64,000 nt of DNA from Bacillus pseudomycoides (GCF_002582035.1 NZ_NUQE01000020.1:10240-74239), one strand, 5' to 3'. Shown: positions 29,132-37,737, counted from the first letter of the stretch. Numbers and translations: made by a program. Notes: generated by a model not told the origin, from the sequence alone.

Positions 29132-29162
29132 TTCCTCTTACATCGGGTAAGAGGAATTTTTT
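29132..29162 (+). terminator. Terminator after yutD
   Basis: TTCCTCTTA pairs with TAAGAGGAA around a seven-base loop, followed by TTTTTT. Confidence 0.88.
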
Positions 29163-29202
29163 GATTCAAATATGGTGAGACTACCTACATGTATATAAAA
29201 AT

Positions 29203-29236
29203 AAAATCACCAGCTTTGTTGCAAGCTGGTGATTTG
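29203..29236 (-). terminator. Terminator of the DUF3055 gene
   Basis: On the minus strand, AAATCACCAGCTT and AAGCTGGTGATTT arms are followed by TATTTTT. Confidence 0.88.
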
Positions 29237-29238
29237 GA

Positions 29239-29505
29239 TTACATCAGTTCAAATAAAAATGAACGTAATTCTTCTGCATTTTCTTCAGAAATAGAAAATG
29301 CATGTTCTAAGTAGCCAGGTTCTTCTAAGTCGTCACGACCGATAATAGCAAATTTATTGCGCTGCATATCTAGGACGATTGTTTTGCCATAATGACGGTC
29401 AGAATACAAAAGTGCTAAATCGTGGCGCTCGTTTTCTCCCATAAAGCTTATGAAGCGCGTTTTTGTTTCTACTGTATCATCGTAAAGAAAAAAGCGTTCT
29501 TCCAT
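29239..29505 (-). CDS. DUF3055 family protein
   Basis: 88 aa acidic cytosolic protein beginning MEERFFLYDDTVETKTRF. It matches the DUF3055 pattern, for which no function is known. The ATG at 29505 has AAAGGAG eight bases upstream; the ATG at 29511 is too close to that site. It lies 15 bases downstream of glpX on the same strand and is probably co-transcribed. Confidence 0.82.
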   Translation of the reverse strand: MEERFFLYDDTVETKTRFISFMGENERHDLALLYSDRHYGKTIVLDMQRNKFAIIGRDDLEEPGYLEHAFSISEENAEELRSFLFELM

Positions 29506-29520
29506 GAACATGACTCCTTT

Positions 29521-30492
29521 TTAAATATCTAAATTTAAGTGTGGTTTATGATCTAAATGGTGGTGCGTTTTAATAAAGCGCACTGTTCTCGTTTTATAAC
29601 GCATAACGATAGAATATGTTTCTGCTAAATCTCCGCCAAGGAATTTTACACCATCTAATAACTCGCCAGCAGATACACCTGTTGCTGAGAAGATTGCGTC
29701 ATCACCAGATACTAAATCGTCTAGCATAAGAAGTTGACGTGGGTCTTCTAAGCCCATTGCATGACAACGTGCTTCTTCTTCCTCATTCATTGGAACGAGA
29801 CGTGCTTGCATTTCTCCGCCAAGACATTTGAGTGCTGCAGCAGAGATAACACCTTCTGGGGCACCGCCAGTACCGATAAATAAGTCGATTCCTGTTCCAG
29901 GAAGAGCTGTTGCGATAGATGCACCAACATCACCGTCACCGAATAATTTTACACGTGCACCTTTTGCACGTACTCGTTCGATGATATCTTGATGACGTTC
30001 ACGCTCTTGTATGATAACTGTTAAGTCACGAATTTTTTTATTGTTTGCTTCCGCTACAATTTCAATTGTCTTTTCAATTGGATCATCTAGGCTAATTTTA
30101 CCAGCTACATTTGGACCAACCGCGATTTTTTCCATGTACATATCAGGAGCGTGTAGAAGGTTTCCTTTATCAGCCACAGCGATAACAGCCATTGCGTTTG
30201 CAAGACCTTTTGCTACGATATTTGTTCCTTCTAATGGATCAACGGCGATATCTACTTCTGGACCGTTCCCTGTTCCAAGCTTTTCACCGATGTAAAGCAT
30301 TGGTGCTTCATCAAGTTCCCCTTCTCCAATCACAACAGTACCTGCCATGTTAACAGAGTCAAACATCGTACGCATTGCAGTTGTTGCAGCATCATCTGCT
30401 TCATTTTTCTTACCGCGTCCCATCCATTGTGCGGATGCGAGGGCTGCTGCTTCTGTTACGCGGACAATTTCTAGTGCGAGTTCACGTTCCAT
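29521..30492 (-). CDS. glpX: Class II fructose-1,6-bisphosphatase
   Basis: 323 aa GlpX-type gluconeogenic enzyme that dephosphorylates fructose 1,6-bisphosphate. Metal and phosphate motifs are GEGELDEAP and [12 protein letters not shown], with [17 protein letters not shown] further on. The ATG at 30492 has GGAGG eight bases upstream on the minus strand. It is followed by the DUF3055 gene. Confidence 0.94.
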   Translation of the reverse strand: MERELALEIVRVTEAAALASAQWMGRGKKNEADDAATTAMRTMFDSVNMAGTVVIGEGELDEAPMLYIGEKLGTGNGPEVDIAVDPLEGTNIVAKGLANAMAVIAVADKGNLLHAPDMYMEKIAVGPNVAGKISLDDPIEKTIEIVAEANNKKIRDLTVIIQERERHQDIIERVRAKGARVKLFGDGDVGASIATALPGTGIDLFIGTGGAPEGVISAAALKCLGGEMQARLVPMNEEEEARCHAMGLEDPRQLLMLDDLVSGDDAIFSATGVSAGELLDGVKFLGGDLAETYSIVMRYKTRTVRFIKTHHHLDHKPHLNLDI

Positions 30493-30640
30493 GGTGTCAT
30501 TCCTCCAATTCCGAAAATCATACACGTATAACTATAACAAAGATAGAGAAAAAGGTGAATTCGAAAAATTGTCGATTTTTTTCGAATAAAGGGGTACAAT
30601 TGGAAATGAAAATGCTTTAATTTCCAGGTAGGTGACATAT

Positions 30641-31081
30641 ATGTACTTTGTAGACCGTAAAAAAATTGAACAAATGTTACAGTGTTTAGAGAAAGTTGTT
30701 GCAGCATTTCAAACAAAACAAGAGTACCGCGGGGCGCTTGATGAATATGCATTAGAGCGTATGGCGCACCTTATGATTGATTGTATTTTAGACGTAGGTA
30801 ATGCTATGATTGATGGATTTATTATGCGTGATCCAGGTAGTTATGAAGATATTATTGATATTTTAATGGATGAAAAAGTGGTTACAAGTGAAGAAGGAGA
30901 ACGTTTAAAAGAAGTCGTTCGTCTTCGTAAAATGATTGTGCAGGAGTATGTAAATATGAACCATACAGAAGTGTATGATACAGTGCAAAAACATATTGAT
31001 ATGATCAAACAGTATCCTGCAAATATTCGCCGTTATTTGGAGCAAGAACTTGGTCCTGTGTCTGCGTTTGCAGGAGAGTAA
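30641..31081 (+). CDS. yutE: HepT-like DUF86 protein YutE
   Basis: 146 aa helical protein of the HepT/DUF86 family. The conserved ending MIDCILDVGNAMIDGF is present. The HepT ribonuclease motif R-x4-H-x-Y appears here as RKMIVQEY, with Gln replacing His, and no MntA-type nucleotidyltransferase partner is adjacent. A working toxin is therefore doubtful. The ATG at 30641 follows AGGTAGGTGA. Its TAA stop is formed by the start of a bcr1 copy. Confidence 0.85.
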   Translation: MYFVDRKKIEQMLQCLEKVVAAFQTKQEYRGALDEYALERMAHLMIDCILDVGNAMIDGFIMRDPGSYEDIIDILMDEKVVTSEEGERLKEVVRLRKMIVQEYVNMNHTEVYDTVQKHIDMIKQYPANIRRYLEQELGPVSAFAGE

Positions 31082-31173
31082 AGTGAAACTTCCAGCAGTT
31101 AGCCCCCACCTCTCTTTTAGATTTTCTCACAATCTTGAGGTGGGATTTTTACTGTTCGTTAATGCGGGATAAA
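31078..31173 (+). repeat. bcr1, internally deleted (CAGT junction)
   Basis: Starts GTAAAGTGAAACTTCC, then AGCAGTTAGCCCCCACC, and ends TGTTCGTTAATGCGGGATAAA. The segment between the two CAGT occurrences of a full copy is missing. Its TAA is the yutE stop codon. Confidence 0.88.
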
Positions 31174-31325
31174 GTGAAACTTCCATCAGTGGGGGGTTCT
31201 TCATTCCCCCCACTGATGGTTAGTTGAACCAATCGGGCTTTTACGGGCAGTTAGCCCCCACCTCTCTTCTTTGTTTTCTCACAATCTTGAGGTGGAGGTC
31301 TTACTGCCCGTTAATGCGGGATAAA
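31169..31325 (+). repeat. bcr1, full length
   Basis: Complete copy from ATAAAGTGAAACTTCC to GCGGGATAAA, with both hairpins (CATCAGTGGGGG and GGTGG arms). It shares the ATAAA at 31169-31173 with the deleted copy before it. Confidence 0.93.
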
Positions 31326-31395
31326 TTCATATGGCTCTAATGGGCATTGATATACTTTGCTCATTAAAGCTTGTTAAAGGGAAGAGGGTAGAAAA

Positions 31396-32031
31396 ATGGG
31401 GGAAGCAGCACGTTCTACAAAAGAGGAAATTCTTCAACTTTTGAAAGTAAAAGGAGAACAAACTGTTGCGGTATTAGCAGAAGCATTGCAAATTACGGAG
31501 ATGGCAGTGCGCCGTCATGTAAGTAAGCTCGAAAAGGAAGAGCTGATTGAAACGAAGATGGTGCGTCAACATGTCGGGAGACCGATGTATGTCTATAGTT
31601 TAAGTACGAAAGGAGAAGACTTGTTTCCGAAACAATATAAGCAATTTGCAGTCGAAATGTTAGAGGATTTGCTGCATATTGGCGATGAGGAACTCGTGAA
31701 GAAGCTTTTAAGGGCGCGTACGAACCGTATGGAAGAACAGTTGGCAAACCGGATAAAGCGGAAAGAAACAACATTAGAGAGATTAAAAGGAATTGCCGTC
31801 ATGCAAGAGAAAAATGGTTATATGGTGCGTATGCAACAAGAAAGTGAACATGCCTTCTTATTACAAAAGCAAAATTGTCCGTTAATAGAGGTAGCTGAAA
31901 AGTTTCCGCAAATTTGTGATGATGAGAAAAACATGTATGATACACTTTTGCCAGATGCTGATGTGAAAGTATTATCTAGTATGTGTGATGGAGATTGCTT
32001 CTGTTCGTATCAAATCATAGAAAAAAAATGA
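31396..32031 (+). CDS. Cysteine-rich winged-helix regulator (SufR-like)
   Basis: 211 aa regulator. The N-terminal winged helix (EAARSTKEEILQLLKVKGEQ, then QITEMAVRRHVSKLEKEEL) is DeoR/ArsR-like. The C-terminal third holds five cysteines: NCPLIEV, QICDDE and MCDGDCFC. That arrangement suggests an Fe-S or metal centre, as in SufR-type repressors (inference). It is 13 kb from the suf operon, where it could act. GGGAAGAGGG precedes the ATG. Confidence 0.82.
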   Translation: MGEAARSTKEEILQLLKVKGEQTVAVLAEALQITEMAVRRHVSKLEKEELIETKMVRQHVGRPMYVYSLSTKGEDLFPKQYKQFAVEMLEDLLHIGDEELVKKLLRARTNRMEEQLANRIKRKETTLERLKGIAVMQEKNGYMVRMQQESEHAFLLQKQNCPLIEVAEKFPQICDDEKNMYDTLLPDADVKVLSSMCDGDCFCSYQIIEKK

Positions 32032-32041
32032 ACATTATAGG

Positions 32042-32067
32042 ACGCTTTTTGAAAAAGCGTTTTTTTA
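32042..32067 (+). terminator. Terminator after the winged-helix regulator
   Basis: ACGCTTTTT pairs with AAAAAGCGT across one or two bases, followed by TTTTTTT. Confidence 0.82.
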
Positions 32068-32122
32068 TTTTGAAAAAGAGGATACGATAAGAAGAGAGTA
32101 TGTATCAAAAGGAGTGACACCT

Positions 32123-32887
32123 ATGTATAAAGGCTATTTAATTGACTTAGATGGAACAATGTACCGAGGCGAAGAACGAATTGAAGAGGCAAGTGATTTT
32201 ATAAAAGCGCTGCAAGAGCGTAACTTACCGTATTTATTTGTTACGAACAACTCAACGCGTAAACCAGAGCAAGTTGCAGACAAGCTTGTGCAGTTTGATA
32301 TTCCAGCTAGCCCAGAGCAAGTATTTACAACAAGCATGGCAACAGCGAACTTTATATATGAAAGAAGGCAAAACGCTTCTGTATATATGATTGGAGAAGA
32401 AGGCTTGCGTGATGCCCTTGTGGAAAAAGGATTCACACTTGTGGATAGTAATCCGGATTTTGTGGTCGTTGGGCTAGATCGAGAAGTTACATATGAAAAG
32501 TTAGCAAAAGCATGCTTAGCCGTTCGAAACGGGGCAACATTCATTTCAACAAACGGTGATATTGCGATTCCAACAGAACGCGGTTTATTACCAGGGAACG
32601 GTTCTTTAACGTCTGTTATAACGGTATCCACAACGGTAAATCCAATCTTCATTGGTAAACCAGAATCCATTATTATGGAACAAGCACTAAAAGTGCTTGG
32701 TACAACGAAAGAAGAGACGTTAATGGTTGGGGATAACTACGATACAGACATTTTAGCTGGTATGAATGCGGGGCTGGATACACTTCTTGTCCACACAGGA
32801 GTCACATCTGTGGAAAAATTAACAGAATACGACGTGCAGCCAACGCATGTTGTCCACAGCTTAACAGAGTGGATTGAAAAAATGTAA
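32123..32887 (+). CDS. yutF: HAD-family phosphatase YutF (NagD-like)
   Basis: 254 aa HAD hydrolase of the NagD type. Motif I is DLDGTMYRG (residues 8-16), motif II FVTNNSTRK, the lysine motif FIGKPES, and motif IV GDNYDTDILAG. It dephosphorylates small sugar or nucleotide phosphates; the true substrate is unknown. The ATG at 32123 follows AAAGGAG at a nine-base distance. Gene order matches B. subtilis. Confidence 0.9.
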   Translation: MYKGYLIDLDGTMYRGEERIEEASDFIKALQERNLPYLFVTNNSTRKPEQVADKLVQFDIPASPEQVFTTSMATANFIYERRQNASVYMIGEEGLRDALVEKGFTLVDSNPDFVVVGLDREVTYEKLAKACLAVRNGATFISTNGDIAIPTERGLLPGNGSLTSVITVSTTVNPIFIGKPESIIMEQALKVLGTTKEETLMVGDNYDTDILAGMNAGLDTLLVHTGVTSVEKLTEYDVQPTHVVHSLTEWIEKM

Positions 32888-32893
32888 GAAGAG

Positions 32894-32926
32894 ATAGGCA
32901 ATCGTAAAAGGTTGCCTATTTTTTTA
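32894..32926 (+). terminator. Terminator after yutF
   Basis: ATAGGCAA and TTGCCTAT arms, followed by TTTTTTT. The T-run merges into the start of a bcr1 copy. Confidence 0.85.
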
Positions 32927-33018
32927 TTCCGCATTAACTGCTGGCATGTGCCGGATTGGTAAAACTAGCCATCGGTGGGGATGAAAAACCCCCCCATTGA
33001 TGGTTAGTTTTACTTTAT
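32923..33018 (-). repeat. bcr1, internally deleted and diverged
   Basis: Begins TTTATTCCGCATTAACTGC, then CCGGATTGG and a GGTGGGGATG/CCCCCCCATT hairpin, ending TTAGTTTTACTTTAT. The GGTGGGGG segment is missing. Confidence 0.8.
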
Positions 33019-33111
33019 TAAACGCTGTTTTCGTAAGAATTGTTGCTCTCTTGACCATACTGATAAAAGGTTGACTTTCAACTAGTACATTGGAGTTAAA
33101 GGAGGGTTAAC

Positions 33112-33588
33112 ATGAAAGATGAATTAAGTGTAAATATCTATTTAGATGAAACTGATACTCCGTTTTCAAGATATTATAGCTCTGAGGATGTTCACCTAAG
33201 CTCTGACCTTGAAGATTTCCTTTTGTCAAAGCTACACAGTGGCAAAAGAAAAGAAGTAGAAATATTTTTTTTAGGTCAGAATGATTTTGACGAAAAGTCA
33301 TTGAAGACTGCCACATTTAATACTTTTTCTAACCTCTTGAACGAAGAGGAATATACATATGCTAGAAATGTCAAAAAGGCTATTGTTTTGTTTGTGATTG
33401 GGATTATTGTTGGGGTGATATACTTGAAGCTTGCAAACACTCATGCCTATACTGCAGGAGTATTAAGCATTGTGTGTTGGGTTTTTATTTGGGCAGGTAC
33501 AGAGGTTTATTTTTTTGAAAATCGGGAAATCAAAAGAACAATTAGGAAATGCAAGAGCATTCTAAATGCGAATATGCACAAAAAATAA
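33112..33588 (+). CDS. Hypothetical membrane protein, unrecognised
   Basis: 158 aa protein with a cytosolic N-terminal domain of about 90 residues and a hairpin of two membrane helices (AIVLFVIGIIVGVIYLKLA, then LSIVCWVFIWAGTEVYFF). A lysine/arginine-rich tail follows. I do not recognise the family. AGGAGGG precedes the ATG. It stands alone between bcr1 copies in an accessory pocket of the yut region. Confidence 0.7.
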   Translation: MKDELSVNIYLDETDTPFSRYYSSEDVHLSSDLEDFLLSKLHSGKRKEVEIFFLGQNDFDEKSLKTATFNTFSNLLNEEEYTYARNVKKAIVLFVIGIIVGVIYLKLANTHAYTAGVLSIVCWVFIWAGTEVYFFENREIKRTIRKCKSILNANMHKK

Positions 33589-33705
33589 AGTTTTAGTGAA
33601 TATTTACATTTACGAAGCTGATTTTTGGATTCTATTTTGTGTGTTTGTTTGGACTTGGAAATCGTGATGAAGATTAATATCGTCATACGAAGAAATCGTT
33701 CATAA

Positions 33706-33742
33706 AAATAAGACCTGGATTTGATCCGAGGTCTTATTTTTA
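33706..33742 (+). terminator. Terminator after the membrane protein gene
   Basis: AAATAAGACCT pairs with AGGTCTTATTT, with further T residues after it. Confidence 0.85.
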
Positions 33743-33892
33743 TCTTGCTATTCGTGGGCCGTAATACTCCCACCTCAAGATTCAGAGAAAGTCGAAGAAG
33801 ATAGGGGGGAATAACAGCCCGAAAAGCCCGATTGGTGAGAGCTTTCCATTAGTAAGGGATGAAAAACCCCACTGATGGAAGTTTCACTTTAT
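33739..33892 (-). repeat. bcr1, full length
   Basis: Complete copy from TTTATCTTGCTATTCG to AAGTTTCACTTTAT, with both hairpin arms recognisable. Confidence 0.9.
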
Positions 33893-33923
33893 CGCAAAAA
33901 ACAACAATCTATACGAAAAGAGC

Positions 33924-34505
33924 CTAAAATAAACGATTTACAAGTTCCTTTACTTCTTCAAGGTATTGTGTTCTCGTTTCATTATCCACAGAAGGAACAC
34001 TCGTATAGAAAGCATGCTCTACTGTTTCAATACCAGTAAAATCAAAAATACCCGCATCAGTTGTTTTCTTCATTGCTTCAAACATACCGCTTGCATCATA
34101 ATTTTCTTTCGAATTGCCCATTGTGGATAATAATAGCCCTTTTTTGCCTGTTAAAAATTTATCAACGCCATTTGGACCGTATGTAAAAGCAAATCCTTGG
34201 CTAAATACACGTTCTACATACCCTTTTAAGATAGCAGGAAGACCTGTCCACCAAACTGGATAAATAAATGTGATTACATCTGCCCACGTAATATGTTCTT
34301 GTTCTGTCTTAATATCAGCCGGTGTATTTCCTTGTGAAAATGAAATGAAATCATTGGCAGCTAATATAGGATTGAAGTTTATCGCATATAGATCGCGAAC
34401 ACGTACTTCGTGTCCTTTTTCTTGCAACTGTCCTTGAAGTGTTTCTAGAATTGCATGGTTAAAGCTTTGTGGATTCGGGTGTGCATAAACGATTAAGTGT
34501 TTCAT
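33924..34505 (-). CDS. NAD(P)H-dependent oxidoreductase (flavodoxin fold)
   Basis: 193 aa quinone-reductase-like flavoprotein. Typical elements are VYAHPNPQSFNHAI at the N-terminus, TFIYPVWWTGLPAILKGY and GKKGLLLSTMGN. It resembles the YwrO/MdaB/NQO1 group, which reduces quinones or other acceptors with two electrons. GGAGG precedes the ATG at 34505 on the minus strand; the open frame runs further upstream without a ribosome site. Confidence 0.9.
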   Translation of the reverse strand: MKHLIVYAHPNPQSFNHAILETLQGQLQEKGHEVRVRDLYAINFNPILAANDFISFSQGNTPADIKTEQEHITWADVITFIYPVWWTGLPAILKGYVERVFSQGFAFTYGPNGVDKFLTGKKGLLLSTMGNSKENYDASGMFEAMKKTTDAGIFDFTGIETVEHAFYTSVPSVDNETRTQYLEEVKELVNRLF

Positions 34506-34687
34506 TACAATTCCTCCTGTCTGTGGATATGTTAGTAGTATGTTCAAAGTGTGAATAAAACACATTCTGTAACAATTGTAGTTACATTGTGTTGAGAAGT
34601 CAAAGAAGACGCTTCTTACAGATTAAGAAACAGGAGTTTGACTAGCGTGAGCGAATATATGCAAGGAAAGAGAAGGTGAACGTACAA

Positions 34688-35176
34688 ATGAACATTCGTG
34701 CACTTACGTTAGAAGAAGCAGAAGAGATAAATGTGTGGCGATATGATGATCCGTATGAATTATATAGTTTTACCGGGGCATCTGAAACATTAGAAGAATT
34801 GTTAGACGGTACATATTATGGCGTTCGTAATGAGCATAATGAACTCATCGGCTATTTTTGTTTTGGGGATCATGCGCAAGTGCCGGGCGGAAGAGACGAA
34901 AAGTTATACACAGGTGAGTGTGTTGTGGATATTGGACTTGGAATGAAACCAGCTTTAACCGGAAAGGGATTGGGGATATCTTTTTTACAAGCTGGACTGC
35001 AATTTGCAAAGGAGCAATTTAGACCAGAGAAAATTCGTTTAAGCGTAGCCGCTTTTAATAAACGTGCTATTCATCTGTATATGAAAGCAGGTTTTCAAAA
35101 GAAGACTTCTTTCATGAGCAAGGGAAGGGAATTCCTGCTCATGGAGTATCACGCGGCGGAATGTAAAAAGAAATAA
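34688..35176 (+). CDS. GNAT family N-acetyltransferase
   Basis: 162 aa acetyltransferase. The acetyl-CoA-binding region reads VDIGLGMKPALTGKGLGISF (motif A), followed by RLSVAAFNKRAIHLYMKAGF (motif B). The acceptor is unknown. The ATG at 34688 has AGAAGGTGA upstream; an in-frame GTG at 34676 lies within that site. Confidence 0.88.
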   Translation: MNIRALTLEEAEEINVWRYDDPYELYSFTGASETLEELLDGTYYGVRNEHNELIGYFCFGDHAQVPGGRDEKLYTGECVVDIGLGMKPALTGKGLGISFLQAGLQFAKEQFRPEKIRLSVAAFNKRAIHLYMKAGFQKKTSFMSKGREFLLMEYHAAECKKK

Positions 35177-35177
35177 G

Positions 35178-35210
35178 AAAAACCAGCTTAAAGAAGCTGG
35201 TTTTTCTTAT
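35178..35210 (+). terminator. Terminator after the GNAT gene
   Basis: AAAAACCAGCTT pairs with AAGCTGGTTTTT around a short loop. Confidence 0.88.
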
Positions 35211-35216
35211 CTTTGT

Positions 35217-35297
35217 ATTATCCCGCTATTCGCGGGAAGTAAGACGCCCACCTCAAGATTCAGAGAAAAGTGAAGAAGATAGGTGGGGGTAGTTCAA
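35217..35297 (-). repeat. bcr1, truncated to its first half
   Basis: Starts ATTATCCCGCTATTCGCGGG, carries the CCCACCTCAAG/GGTGGGGG hairpin, and ends in TAGTTCAATC. It supplies the stop codon of pgpA. Confidence 0.85.
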
Positions 35298-35785
35298 TCA
35301 GCATGTGCAGCTCTATGCGCTAAACGGCTGGATGCAGCAGCGGCAATCGCTCCGACGATATCATCTAGGAACGTATGAACTTTTCCTGTTGATTTGTCAT
35401 TTAAGTATTGTAAAATACCTGGTTTTAACTTATCGATATAGCCGAAGTTTGTGAAACCGATTGAGCCGTATACGTTGACGATAGATAAGGCAACGACTTC
35501 ATCTACACCATATAATCCTTCGTCACGGTGTATGATGTCTTGAAGGGGCGCACTCAATAACCCTTTTTCGGCAAGGACGTCCAGCTCAATTCCTGTAATG
35601 AGTGCATTTTGTACTTCACGTTTGGATAAGACACGTTCTACGTTATAACGGCACTCTTCCATTGATAAATTGGGATGATATTTTTTTTGAAGAAAATGAA
35701 CGAGGTCTGCAATATCGTCAATTTTTACACCGCGTTCTTGTAGTAATTGTAATGCTCTTTCTTGTAGTTCATTTCGTTGTGTCAT
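35294..35785 (-). CDS. yutG: Phosphatidylglycerophosphatase A family protein YutG
   Basis: 163 aa PgpA-family protein. The conserved C-terminal part reads YGSIGFTNFGYIDKLKPG and FLDDIVGAIAAAASSRL. PgpA removes phosphate from phosphatidylglycerophosphate to yield phosphatidylglycerol. Hydrophobicity is low, so membrane attachment would be peripheral. The ATG at 35785 follows AAGGTGAT on the minus strand. The TGA stop lies in a bcr1 remnant. Confidence 0.88.
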   Translation of the reverse strand: MTQRNELQERALQLLQERGVKIDDIADLVHFLQKKYHPNLSMEECRYNVERVLSKREVQNALITGIELDVLAEKGLLSAPLQDIIHRDEGLYGVDEVVALSIVNVYGSIGFTNFGYIDKLKPGILQYLNDKSTGKVHTFLDDIVGAIAAAASSRLAHRAAHAD

Positions 35786-35898
35786 GATTATCACCTTTTT
35801 TTCTTTTTAATATTGTATACGTATAGGTGTACAATGTGCATAGGAATGAAAGTTAATCAGAAGCTCATATATATATAGAAAAACTGTAGGTGGCGAGT

Positions 35899-36903
35899 AT
35901 GATGATTCAAGATATTTATGAGCATTATCATATACACGTTAAAGAATTGACCACCCTCGGCCCTTATAAAAGCTTTTGGGTTCGAAATAAAATTTATGTG
36001 CTTCTTGCGACGGGAAATTTGCAAGAAGAAGAGCTTGGTGAAATGAAGAAGTTAAGTGATTATATGAATCAGCAAGGTGATATTACAGTTGCGACTTTTG
36101 TTCCAAACATACAAGGTTATTATGTTAGCGAGATAGAAGATACAAATTATTGTTTGCTAAAAGGAATGCGTATGTTAGATCGCAATGCAATGTCTCCAGG
36201 AAGTGAGTTATCGTTATTCCATAAGCGCGGCGCATTTTTTTCAGATGATATTGAACATCTCAGCCGAATTGGCGAATGGAAGGCGCTGTGGGAAAAACGA
36301 TTAGATCAGCTCGAGCGCTTTTGGCAATCAAAAATAGTGAGTCACCCTACTGATATGTTTGAACAATTATTTATTGAATCATTTCCCTACTACTTAGGTC
36401 TTGCTGAAAATGCGATTCAATATGTAGTAGATACAGAAATTGATGATATTCCTCAACTTGCTGATGCTGCAACAATTTGTCAGGAACGATTTACACCGTT
36501 ACTTTGGAAGCAAACGAAGCGATTAAAGCTGCCGGTTGATTGGGTATACGATCATCCAAGCCGCGACTTAGCAGAGTGGGTCCGTCACGTTTCTTTTGAA
36601 AAAAAAGAGAAATGGGAAGAAACGATTGTCCAGTTTTTGACCGATTACGAACGTAATTATCCATTATCTTCATTTGGCTGGCGGTTGTTATTTGCTCGCC
36701 TTCTCTTTCCTCTTCATTACTTTGAAACAGTTGAAGGATATTACTTAACTGGAAGCGAGACGCAGAAATATGTATACCAAGATCAGCTAGAAACTATTCT
36801 GCAGAGAGTAGATCAATCAGAACAATTTCTTCGGCAGTTTTATGACCTTATTCGTTTACCTGTTGATAAGTTAGGAATTCGTAAGTTAGATTGGTTAACG
36901 TAA
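35899..36903 (+). CDS. yutH: Spore coat protein YutH
   Basis: 334 aa protein of the CotS/YutH kinase-like coat family. The N-terminal half has a degenerate kinase-like fold (YKSFWVRNKIYVLLATG), and catalytic residues of a kinase are not apparent. In B. subtilis YutH is a spore-associated protein. Start choice is between adjacent ATGs at 35899 and 35902, with AGGTGG just upstream. A terminator follows. Confidence 0.87.
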   Translation: MMIQDIYEHYHIHVKELTTLGPYKSFWVRNKIYVLLATGNLQEEELGEMKKLSDYMNQQGDITVATFVPNIQGYYVSEIEDTNYCLLKGMRMLDRNAMSPGSELSLFHKRGAFFSDDIEHLSRIGEWKALWEKRLDQLERFWQSKIVSHPTDMFEQLFIESFPYYLGLAENAIQYVVDTEIDDIPQLADAATICQERFTPLLWKQTKRLKLPVDWVYDHPSRDLAEWVRHVSFEKKEKWEETIVQFLTDYERNYPLSSFGWRLLFARLLFPLHYFETVEGYYLTGSETQKYVYQDQLETILQRVDQSEQFLRQFYDLIRLPVDKLGIRKLDWLT

Positions 36904-36916
36904 TATGTAGTTTTGA

Positions 36917-36946
36917 AAAAAGAGACCATAGTGGGTCTCTTTTCTT
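36917..36946 (+). terminator. Terminator after yutH
   Basis: AAAAGAGACC pairs with GGTCTCTTTT around ATAGTG, followed by CTTT. Confidence 0.83.
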
Positions 36947-36985
36947 TAGCTTTAGTGGCTATGTTAAATAATCCACTAAAGATTT
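36945..36985 (-). terminator. Terminator-like hairpin downstream of yutI
   Basis: CTTTAGTGG and CCACTAAAG pair across a 14-base loop. It serves the minus strand, but has no long T-run. Confidence 0.5.
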
Positions 36986-37011
36986 TACATTATCCAGCTT
37001 CCGCTTTTAAA

Positions 37012-37248
37012 TTAAAATACTTGTTCTACTTCGATTACACCTGGTACTTCTTCTAAAAGAGCACGTTCAATACCAGCTTTTAATGTGATTGTAGAACTTG
37101 GGCAGCTGCCGCAAGCACCTAGAAGGCGTAATTTAACGATACCGTCTTCAACATCTACTAATTCTACGTCACCGCCATCGCGAAGTAAGAATGGACGTAA
37201 TTTATCTAATACTTCTACTACTTGTTCGTGTAAGTTTTCGTTTTCCAT
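37012..37248 (-). CDS. yutI: NifU C-terminal domain protein YutI
   Basis: 78 aa Nfu-type Fe-S carrier. The CxxC motif is in [20 protein letters not shown]. Nfu proteins carry a cluster between the scaffold and apo-targets. The ATG follows AAAGGAG on the minus strand. It is monocistronic and near other cluster-related genes (yutM, sufCDSUB). Confidence 0.94.
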   Translation of the reverse strand: MENENLHEQVVEVLDKLRPFLLRDGGDVELVDVEDGIVKLRLLGACGSCPSSTITLKAGIERALLEEVPGVIEVEQVF

Positions 37249-37408
37249 TTTTATCGACTCCTTTCATTAGTTTTATTATAATCAAGATACAGGGGAAAAT
37301 CTATTTTTAATATCTTTCTTATGTTGTCAAAATAGTTTATGGAAATTTCCAGCTTATATGTGACAATAAGATGCAGAAAGAAATGTATGTGTAAATGGGG
37401 GAGAGAAT

Positions 37409-37717
37409 ATGATAAAAGTTAGCGTTTACGGGGCGAAGGTTGTATGTGCTAGCTGTGTTGGGATGCCGTCATCAACGGAAACGTATGAATGGCTGCAAGC
37501 AGCAATTGGAAGAAAGTATGAAGGACAAGAAGAAAAGTTTCACTTTGAATATGTGGACATTCACGAGCAGCAGGCAGAGGAAGAAAAGCAAGTTTTTGCG
37601 GAGCGCGTGATTGAAGAAGACTTGTTTTATCCCGTTGTACTTGTGAACGGTGAAATCGTGGGAGAAGGTAATCCCCGTTTGAAGGATGTATACGAAGAAA
37701 TTGAGAAATATTTATAA
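37409..37717 (+). CDS. yuzD: YuzD family protein
   Basis: 102 aa thioredoxin-fold protein with the motif VCASCVGMPSSTETYEWLQA (CxxC at residues about 12-15). The function is unknown. The gene lies next to yutI in reverse orientation, as in B. subtilis. GGGGGAGAG precedes the ATG. Confidence 0.87.
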   Translation: MIKVSVYGAKVVCASCVGMPSSTETYEWLQAAIGRKYEGQEEKFHFEYVDIHEQQAEEEKQVFAERVIEEDLFYPVVLVNGEIVGEGNPRLKDVYEEIEKYL

Positions 37718-37737
37718 TATAACTTATAACTCACAGA

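Noticed and set aside
32134-32670. A 178-codon open frame on the minus strand.
   Set aside because: Antisense to yutF with no ribosome site or recognisable domain.
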